From Paraplanobispora siamensis (GTDB lineage: Bacteria > Actinomycetota > Actinomycetes > Streptosporangiales > Streptosporangiaceae): DNA of 64,000 bases. Of the stretch, positions 57,899 through 64,000 are shown piece by piece. The stretch is from NCBI RefSeq assembly GCF_016863175.1, contig NZ_BOOJ01000029.1, positions 186,001-250,000 on the forward strand, in the 5' to 3' direction. The stretch's first letter is position 1. Each line of letters begins with the position of its first letter. The notes below the pieces were generated by a model. The model worked only from the letters and a program-made list of their open reading frames with translations. It was not told where the DNA came from and made no database searches. A program made the translations under genes and the position numbers.

Positions 57899-58327
57899 AT
57901 GCCTGCGACCCCTGCCGACCCGCCGCCCTCCCCAGATGAGATCATCACCGTCCAGACCACCGATGAGGTGCTCACCGTGTGCGTGCACGGTGTACTCGAT
58001 GCCACCAACGCGCCCGCATTGGCGCACTGCCTGGATGCGGTGCAGGCCGCAGGCGTGCTGGGCCCGCGCCGCCTGGTGCTGGATCTCCGCGCACTGACCG
58101 GCTGCGACGGCGCCGGGCTGGGTGCGGTGCTGGCCGCGCTCACCCGTGTCGAGCGCGCCGGTATCGCGCTGCACATCGACGGGCTGGACGGGGTGGCCGG
58201 CCGGATGCTGGCCGCCAGCCACCTGCGCACCGACTTCGCCGCCCCCGCCGGCCGCAGCGGCCGGGCGCCGCGCCATGCCCTGCGCACTGCTGCCCAGGCC
58301 GAGCGCCACCGGCCCAGCCCGCGCTGA
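57899..58327 (+). CDS. STAS-domain protein
   Basis: A 142-residue protein: short Pro-rich start, then a STAS domain (LTVCVHGVLDATNAPALAHC, LVLDLRALTGCDGAGLGAVL, with GIALHIDGLDGVAGRML) and a basic tail. As in the STAS gene at 6742, the phosphorylation loop reads C-D-G-A-G with no Ser. It may act as a partner of an anti-sigma kinase or in a signalling complex without being phosphorylated. ATG 57899 lacks a strong ribosome site. Confidence 0.8.
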   Translation: MPATPADPPPSPDEIITVQTTDEVLTVCVHGVLDATNAPALAHCLDAVQAAGVLGPRRLVLDLRALTGCDGAGLGAVLAALTRVERAGIALHIDGLDGVAGRMLAASHLRTDFAAPAGRSGRAPRHALRTAAQAERHRPSPR

Positions 58328-59065
58328 CGCCTTTTCGGCCGGGGTGCCGGCAAGGGCCCGCGAGCGTCGGATGAGGTGCCGCCCGCAGGTGGAGGCGGCA
58401 CCCGCGGGCCCCGGACGCGGAGGCGATCACCTGTGTGCGCGTCGTCCCTGCACCCTGGCCGCTGCTCTACCCCACAGCCGCAGCCGGTTATCGGGGCACG
58501 GCCCGAGGAGGAGGAAGATCTGTCGTCCTCGCCACCATGATTCAACGGAGGGTAGCAAAACCGATACCCGTAGCTGCATGATGGGAGGCGCGTGGTGATC
58601 CGGGGGAGGCATCGCGCGCCATCAGCGGGTCCGCCGCAGCAGTGCCGTTCTTGTCGGCCCTCACCCATACCCCCTGCGGCGAGCTCGCCCACCAGTAAAG
58701 CGGTCATCTCGGCGCCAAGGTCGCTGCCACGCGCGAAGGCCGGCTCAGCCATCAAGGCTCGTGCTCGAATGCGCAGCCGATACCTGCAAGGAGTCGGCGA
58801 TCCTCGCCGTTGCTGACCCTGCCCCCCTTGCAGGCCCGGCCGGCCGGTGCACTCTCCCTTCAGAGGAGGCACCATCGCACACCGGTTCTATCCGTATTCA
58901 TCGCACCACGGTGGGTGAAATCGGGAAGGGGTCTGCAGGCCGGGAAGGTTGCCCTGCGGTGGCGCCGCCTGGCCGGCGGGCCTGCCGCTGCCGCGACGGA
59001 GTGCCGGCCGATGTCGGCACTCACGCGGCAGGCGGTCATCGGGCCGGCGCCCTTTTCAGGATGGC
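58328..59065. other. 738 bp without a convincing gene
   Basis: Several open frames cross this stretch on both strands, but none has coding-like codon bias, a ribosome site and conserved motifs together. A minus-strand ATG near 58752 (MAEPAFARGSDLGAEM) is the best-looking candidate, but it decays after about 40 codons. Confidence 0.5.
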
Positions 59066-60214
59066 TCACCGGCGGCCAGCCGACCCCGCTGCCCCCTGGC
59101 CGGATGCGTCGGTGGCAGAGCATGGCGATCGCCCGCGCACCCCTCTTGACCCAGGTGCGCCGGGGCCACAAGCTCTGGCGCAGATAGGCGGGCCGGCCAC
59201 GGCCGTGCCGCATGCGCCAGGGGCCTTTTCATGCACCCTCCTGCTGGAGACTGCCCGCGGCTGAGTGTGCAATTGCATGAGCACACCAGCGGGATCATCA
59301 TCGCCCTCGTGGGCGCGGCGCATCCGGTCGGCCAGCACCACCCCGGCATGCCGCACCGGGGCGATTGCCTCGCGGATCTGCGCAGTCAGCGCCCGGGCCC
59401 GTTCGACCTCCACTGGCGCCGGATCAGTGCTCACCCTTTCAGTGTGTGCCGGGTGGGCGGGTACGGCCCGGGGAGGCCCTGGAGAGAAGTTGCATTCGAT
59501 CATGGATTGCTCTCGATCGCCGCTACCGTCGACCCATGGGCCAAGTGAACAAGCCAACCGTGGTGTACCTGGTTGAAGATCACACCGATGACGGTGCGGC
59601 CGGATGACCAGCCCGGTCCCTGACGTCAATGACCCGTTGACACCGGCGATGTGGCGCGGATGGCCACGCTCAGCCCTTTGCTGCCGTGCGCAGCTGTATG
59701 CGGGCCGCGTACGGGGCATCGACGGTTTTCCACCAGGGGTGTCGGTCCACGGCGCGTCATCGGGCGGCCGGAATCGCCGGGCGCGGTAGCGGCGATACAA
59801 CCGCCGGCCGCTGGGCCGGTAAATCAGCTCATGCCACAGATCACGATCCGGCGCCCAAGCCACCTGATCGGCGCACGCGGCCAGCTCGGCAATAGCGGCC
59901 GCCAGGTTACACAGGTCCACCGCGCGCGCCCACCCGCGTGCGCGGTGCGGGCTCACCGAGGCGCGGCGGGCCGCTTCAGCCTGGCATTCGCCGGCCGCAG
60001 CCAGCAGCCGGGCATAGTCGCCGTCGCATTCCACCAGAACGTTCATGGCGTATCCCCGCTGCCAGGCCAGGGAAGGGGAGACGAAGTGTGGTTCCTGAGC
60101 GGTCCCCACGTTGAGCTCGGCGGGGCCAGGGTCGTTCTCGTACAGCAGGCAGTTGCGGGCATAGGCCCATGCTTGGAACGCGTCTTGCTCGACCGGGGTG
60201 CGCTGTCTGGTCAC
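59066..60214 (-). CDS. Hypothetical protein, N-terminal part best supported
   Basis: An open frame of 382 codons. The first 160 residues look coding: MTRQRTPVEQDAFQAWAYAR, ENDPGPAELNVGTAQEPHFV, WARAVDLCNLAAAIAELAA. Residues about 160-255 are low in coding character. Residues about 255-310 look coding again (VERARALTAQIREAIAPVRH, AGVVLADRMRRAHEGDDD) and could be a separate small gene from a GTG near 59436. So this may be two genes or one decayed gene. I do not recognise either part. Confidence 0.45.
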   Translation of the reverse strand: MTRQRTPVEQDAFQAWAYARNCLLYENDPGPAELNVGTAQEPHFVSPSLAWQRGYAMNVLVECDGDYARLLAAAGECQAEAARRASVSPHRARGWARAVDLCNLAAAIAELAACADQVAWAPDRDLWHELIYRPSGRRLYRRYRARRFRPPDDAPWTDTPGGKPSMPRTRPAYSCARQQRAERGHPRHIAGVNGSLTSGTGLVIRPHRHRCDLQPGTPRLACSLGPWVDGSGDREQSMIECNFSPGPPRAVPAHPAHTERVSTDPAPVEVERARALTAQIREAIAPVRHAGVVLADRMRRAHEGDDDPAGVLMQLHTQPRAVSSRRVHEKAPGACGTAVAGPPICARACGPGAPGSRGVRGRSPCSATDASGQGAAGSAGRR

Positions 60215-60262
60215 GGCACAGCCCTTCAGGCCAAACGGTGGAGATGACGTTCACCGTAGCTG

Positions 60263-60293
60263 GCGGGTGCGACAGCTTCTCTTGGAAGGTGTC
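60263..60293 (+). promoter_or_regulatory. Candidate promoter of kinase operon with shared motif
   Basis: GCGGGTGCGACAGC, then TTGGAA and TTATCG about 16 nt apart, 70-110 bp before the kinase start. The first 12 bases recur at 57750. Confidence 0.4.
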
Positions 60294-60375
60294 TTAATCC
60301 CCGTTATCGACCTTCATGGAGCCTTCACGCAGATGGGAGCGCGAAACGCGAAGATCGCATCGTAAGGTTCAAGCC

Positions 60376-61566
60376 ATGGCTCGACGCTTCTTGCTGTGGT
60401 GGAGTACACATCATCAAGTGGCGGACGCCGTACTGGCCGTGATCGCCTGTGCATACCTGCTGATCGAGGTTCCGTACCACGACGGGTCGATCACCGATCC
60501 CGCGACTGTCCCGATCATGTTCTGGGGTGACCTGGCGGCCTACGCCAGCCTGGCCTGGCGACGCAGGTTCCCCATGACGGTCCTGGCCCTGGTGTGGACG
60601 CTGTGGCTGCTCGGCGGCCGATGGGACATCTGGGAGGAGTGGAACGCCTCGTGGGCGGAACTGGGCACCCCCACCGCCTTGATGCTCATGTTCTACACGG
60701 CGGGCCGGTGGAGTTCATCGCGACGTGCGGCTTTTTTCCTGGCGGGTACGTTGCTGCCGACCGTGCTGACGACCGCTCGGGTCCACGCCTGGATGGAGGC
60801 GGGGCTCGCGCCGTACCCGGCGATCGCCCCTTCCGAAGATCTCTTCGCGGTGTCCTTCCTGCTGTGCGCCGCCGCCTGGGGGCTGGGCCGGATGCGGCGC
60901 TCGGACGTGGAGGCCGTCGCCCGTGCCGAGGAGAGCCGGGCGCAGCTGGTGCTGGCCGAGGAACGGGTGCGCATCGCGCGCGAGCTGCACGACATCGTGG
61001 CGCACAACGTCAGTGCCATGGTGATCCAGGCGGACGGGGCCGGCGCCGCGCTGCTCGACGGCGACACCGCCGAAGCGGACAAGGCCATCGAGGCCATCGG
61101 CACGTGCGGGCGCGGCGCCTTGGGGGAGCTCAGGCTGCTGCTGGCGGTCCTGCGGGACGCTCCGGTGACGTCGCAGCCGAGTATCAGCGCGATAGGGGAC
61201 TTGGCTGAGCGCTTCCCGCTGCGTGTACGGTTACGGGTCGAAGGAGATATCCGCGAGGTGCCGGCGAGCTTCGGCCTGGCCGCCTATCGGATCGTGCAGG
61301 AGGCTCTCACCAACACGCTCCGGCATGCAGGGAAGGAAGCCAACGCTGAGGTGTTTCTCCGTTACGCCGAGGACGGACTGCATATCGAGGTCACCGACGA
61401 CGGCGCCCGCAGACGACATGGTCTCTCCGAAGCCCTCCGCGCTGCGGGAACCGGGCACGGGCTGGTCGGTGTTCGGGAGCGCGCCGGGATGTTCGGCGGC
61501 ACGGCGCACGCCGGGCCCCTGCCCGAGCGTGGATTCCGAGTGAGGGCGACCCTGCCGTGGATGTGA
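60376..61566 (+). CDS. Sensor histidine kinase (HisKA_3 type)
   Basis: A 396-residue kinase. About four or five membrane segments lie in residues 15-160. The phospho-acceptor is His in RIARELHDIVAHNVSAMVIQ (about residue 204), the DesK/LiaS-like form. The ATPase has VQEALTNTLRHAG, VTDDGARR and GTGHGLVGVRERAGMFGG. ATG 60376 follows AAGG; an ATG at 60316 would add 20 unconserved residues. It overlaps the response regulator by 10 nt. Confidence 0.93.
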   Translation: MARRFLLWWSTHHQVADAVLAVIACAYLLIEVPYHDGSITDPATVPIMFWGDLAAYASLAWRRRFPMTVLALVWTLWLLGGRWDIWEEWNASWAELGTPTALMLMFYTAGRWSSSRRAAFFLAGTLLPTVLTTARVHAWMEAGLAPYPAIAPSEDLFAVSFLLCAAAWGLGRMRRSDVEAVARAEESRAQLVLAEERVRIARELHDIVAHNVSAMVIQADGAGAALLDGDTAEADKAIEAIGTCGRGALGELRLLLAVLRDAPVTSQPSISAIGDLAERFPLRVRLRVEGDIREVPASFGLAAYRIVQEALTNTLRHAGKEANAEVFLRYAEDGLHIEVTDDGARRRHGLSEALRAAGTGHGLVGVRERAGMFGGTAHAGPLPERGFRVRATLPWM

Positions 61567-62228
61567 TCCGCGTCCTGCTGGTCGACGATCAGGAACTGGT
61601 GCGCACCGGGTTCCGGCTGGTGCTGCGCCGGGAACCCGCGATCGAGGTCGTCGGCGAGGCCTCGGACGGCCAGGAGGCGCTCGACCTGCTGGCGGAGGTC
61701 GAGGCCGACGTCGTGGTCATGGACGTCCGGATGCCCGGCATGGACGGGATCGAGGCGACCCGCAGGATCTGCGCGCGGGGCGGGCCCAAGGTGCTCATCC
61801 TCACCACCTTCGACCTGGACGAGTACGTCTTCGCCTCGATCAAGGCGGGCGCCAGCGGTTTCCTGCTGAAGGACACCGGACCACGCTCGCTGGTCGAGGC
61901 GATCCGCGTCGTGCACTGCGGGGACGCCGTCATCGCCCCGTCCACGACACGGCGGCTCATCTCCCACTTCATGCCCCGGCTGCCCGATGCGGACAAGACT
62001 CCGGACAAACGGGCCGCCCTGCTCAGTCCCCGCGAGCGCGAGGTGCTCGCCGAAATCGCCAGCGGCCTGACGAACGCCGAGATCGCCGCGCGACTGTATC
62101 TGGCGGAGGGCACCGTCCGCACCCACGTGAGCAGCATCCTGGCCAAGCTCAACCTGCGTGACCGCGTTCAGGCCGTCGTGTTCGCCTACGAGAACGGCCT
62201 TGTCCGGTTCGGCTACGATCACGGCTGA
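61557..62228 (+). CDS. NarL/LuxR-family response regulator
   Basis: A 223-residue regulator. Receiver: VLLVDDQELVRTGFRLVL, phospho-acceptor Asp in VVVMDVRMPGMDG (about 56), and Lys in FLLKDTG. HTH: LLSPREREVLAEIASGLTN with GTVRTHVSSILAKLNL. GTG 61557 overlaps the kinase gene. The stop overlaps the converging membrane gene by 10 bp. Such pairs often control a neighbouring transporter. Confidence 0.94.
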   Translation: MDVIRVLLVDDQELVRTGFRLVLRREPAIEVVGEASDGQEALDLLAEVEADVVVMDVRMPGMDGIEATRRICARGGPKVLILTTFDLDEYVFASIKAGASGFLLKDTGPRSLVEAIRVVHCGDAVIAPSTTRRLISHFMPRLPDADKTPDKRAALLSPREREVLAEIASGLTNAEIAARLYLAEGTVRTHVSSILAKLNLRDRVQAVVFAYENGLVRFGYDHG

Positions 62229-62833
62229 GCCCGGACCCGCGGGCCCGGCCGGCGCGGGCCCCACGGCACCGGGAGCCGGCCTTCCCGGCCGGTCAGGCCG
62301 AACGCCAAAGCCGCCACGGGGACGGCCCAGGTCAGCGGGCGGGCAGAGGTGACGGCCGGCCAGTCCCACCACGATCCGGGGCCGGTGCCTGCGCCCAGAA
62401 GCATCGCGGCGATCATGTACGCGGCCGGGACCGCGGTCGCCAGATCCCGCCGCCACATCGCGGCCACCGTGGCCAGCCCGGTGAACCCCACGAGGTTGCG
62501 GGCGGCCGCCATGCCGTACGGCACCGCCTCGGCGGCGGCCAGCCCCGCCAGCAGCGCCGCCGCGCACGCAAGGATGATCATGCAGGTGCGGTGGGCACGG
62601 GCGGGGCGGACCGCGACCGCCTCCAGATCGGCCGGGCCCGCATAGGCGCCGCGCACGAGCACGGCGCTCGCCGCCAGCGGCACGATCAAGCCCAGGGGGA
62701 TGGCGGCCGGGTCGTCCTGGGCGAGGCTCGGGACCGGTACGGTGACCTCACCGACCGCCGCCACCAGCCCCGCCGCCACGGCGAGCGCGAGAAACGCTCC
62801 GGCGGCGCGGTGCACGCGAAGCCAGGTCCTCAC
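62219..62833 (-). CDS. Integral membrane protein, unknown
   Basis: A 204-residue protein with about six membrane segments (HRAAGAFLALAVAAGLVAAV, LGLIVPLAASAVLVRGAY, CMIILACAAALLAGLAAA and others). Its GTG start overlaps the stop of the upstream membrane gene as GTGA, so the two are coupled. It resembles permease parts of ABC exporters without clear motifs. It may be the target of the converging two-component pair (inference). Confidence 0.75.
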   Translation of the reverse strand: MRTWLRVHRAAGAFLALAVAAGLVAAVGEVTVPVPSLAQDDPAAIPLGLIVPLAASAVLVRGAYAGPADLEAVAVRPARAHRTCMIILACAAALLAGLAAAEAVPYGMAAARNLVGFTGLATVAAMWRRDLATAVPAAYMIAAMLLGAGTGPGSWWDWPAVTSARPLTWAVPVAALAFGLTGREGRLPVPWGPRRPGPRVRAQP

Positions 62834-63996
62834 AGCGCGCTCACTTCCCGAGGCGCGGTGTCGCATCGGCTCAAGGCCACCAGGTTGTGCCGGAACCAGC
62901 GCATCTGCTCGGTCGGCGGTCGAGCCAGGGTGCGCTGGGCGACGTCGAGGGCCTGCGGTCCGGTTCTGCGCCCCACCACGTCGTGACCGGCGCCCGCCGT
63001 CAGAGCCAGCCAGGCGCTCAGCGGGCGGTAGGCCTCGGCTCCGGACCAGCCCGGTCCGCACACCGGCGGCTCGGCCGGCAGTAGGCTCGTGGCCAGTCCG
63101 AAGACGACGTCGTCGCCGTCCGCTCCCGGCGGCACCGCGAAGCGCCAGGAGGTGGCGCCGTCAGCCGGTCCCTCCGTGATGCGCCCGGGCAGGGGCAGGC
63201 CGCTGCCGGCGGACAGGCGCCGCGCGGCCGGCACGACGGTGCGAGCCGCGAAGTCCAGCCGTTTCCCGCGTTCCGGCCACAGGCACACCTCGATGCCCTC
63301 CCGCTCGCCGCACACCAGGGCGTCGCTACGGGGGACCTGCGCCTCCGGTCCCATGTCCCGTACCAGCGGGATGGCCACGGCGGCGGCCGCCAGGGGCAGG
63401 GCGGCGATCCCCGCCCACACCCGCCGGGTGCGCCCGCCGCGGGCCCACGCCAGCATCGCCGCCCCCGCCAGGGCCGTGGCGACGATCGCCTGGGCGTACA
63501 GGGCTCCCGGATGGAACACGGTGTGCGTCTCGCAGCAGAAGCCCAGATTGTTGCCGGTGAGGTGGCGCACCCAGAAGGTCTCCAGAGCCGCCGGATAAGC
63601 CAGCCACAGCCAGGTGCCGACCAGCAGCAGGGGGACGCCGAGGAGCGGATGCGCATACCGGCCCACCGCGAACCCGACGAGGGTCCACGCCAGGATCACC
63701 AGGAGCGCCACCGCGAGCACGGACGGGTCCGGTGTCCCGGGGACATCCGCCATCGCGGCGGCGAGCACGAGGAAGGCGCCCAGCAGGCCCGCCGCGGCGC
63801 CGCCCAGGATCGGCCACGCCGACCAGGCGAGGACCAGCACCGGTGGCCGTACCGGTACACCGCCGCCGATGCGGCCGCGCGCCAGTCTCGCCCCCTCCCA
63901 GGCGCCCGCCGCCGCGCAGACCGGGCCCATGGCCAGCACTCCGGCCGAGGAGACGAGCACGGTGGCCGACAACCAGTTGTCCTCCAGGAATTCCAC
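62830..63996 (-). CDS. Membrane protein with soluble C-terminal domain, possibly continuing off-window
   Basis: 388 residues from a GTG at 63996, four bases from the window end, so the true start may lie outside. About six membrane segments (residues 8-215) are followed by a soluble domain of about 170 residues with a Cys pair (LVCGEREGIEVCLWPERG). CCETHTVFHPG between segments holds Cys/His that might bind metal. It resembles the permease-like DUF7224 proteins that go with ABC ATPases in antibiotic-responsive operons, but this is uncertain. The ATPase would be to the right. Confidence 0.7.
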   Translation of the reverse strand: MEFLEDNWLSATVLVSSAGVLAMGPVCAAAGAWEGARLARGRIGGGVPVRPPVLVLAWSAWPILGGAAAGLLGAFLVLAAAMADVPGTPDPSVLAVALLVILAWTLVGFAVGRYAHPLLGVPLLLVGTWLWLAYPAALETFWVRHLTGNNLGFCCETHTVFHPGALYAQAIVATALAGAAMLAWARGGRTRRVWAGIAALPLAAAAVAIPLVRDMGPEAQVPRSDALVCGEREGIEVCLWPERGKRLDFAARTVVPAARRLSAGSGLPLPGRITEGPADGATSWRFAVPPGADGDDVVFGLATSLLPAEPPVCGPGWSGAEAYRPLSAWLALTAGAGHDVVGRRTGPQALDVAQRTLARPPTEQMRWFRHNLVALSRCDTAPREVSAL

Positions 63997-64000
63997 CGAT

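Overview
The window is high-GC DNA with GTG and TTG starts, short 4-bp ATGA/GTGA gene overlaps, an SsgB-type sporulation gene, a DUF3516 helicase, FUSC, STAS and LuxR/HisKA_3 two-component genes. This points to a filamentous sporulating actinomycete, most likely of the Streptosporangiaceae (inference from gene content, not from a search).

Positions 1 to about 48,500 look like ordinary chromosome. In order: the start of a Nei-type DNA glycosylase; a DUF2809 membrane protein; a rhamnose-mutarotase-like protein; an epsilon-poly-lysine-synthetase-like NRPS (pls) coupled by a GTGA overlap to an M1 metallopeptidase; STAS, GNAT and MocR genes; several small enzymes and DUF proteins; a VOC/ArsR/SRPBCC operon; a Gly-Val tRNA pair; dusB; a TAXI-type TRAP transporter; a DUF3516 helicase with an acyltransferase; a two-component pair with a kinase-like phosphotransferase; a TPR protein preceded by a previously unmarked 24-codon ORF; agmatine deiminase next to a divergent urease (ureC and fused ureAB) with a TetR gene and operator; a membrane diguanylate cyclase; a Gly-Cys-Val tRNA array; hutH; a dehydrogenase-RidA fusion opposite a LysR gene; pabB-pabC; a divergent LVIVD/DUF305 pair; and ssgB.

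From the tRNA-Val(CAC) gene at 48,519 to about 60,200 the window is an accessory region that began at a tRNA attachment site. It holds an intact excisionase next to a dead integrase, an ABC-transporter scrap, a twice-frameshifted serine recombinase, IS5- and IS701-like relics, a DUF6042 gene, two regulator/target pairs with clear palindromic operators (PadR-VOC and TetR-DUF4386), an Arg-Asp-repeat coiled-coil protein divergent from a STAS gene, and long stretches without a convincing gene. A second two-component pair and two coupled membrane-protein genes close the window.

The most notable systems are: (1) the pls-peptidase pair, whose adenylation pocket reads like a lysine pocket, predicting a cationic homopoly(amino acid); (2) the tiny peptide ORF, hairpin and TPR protein unit; (3) the urease-like enzyme with altered active-site flap, no accessory genes here, and agmatine deiminase as neighbour.
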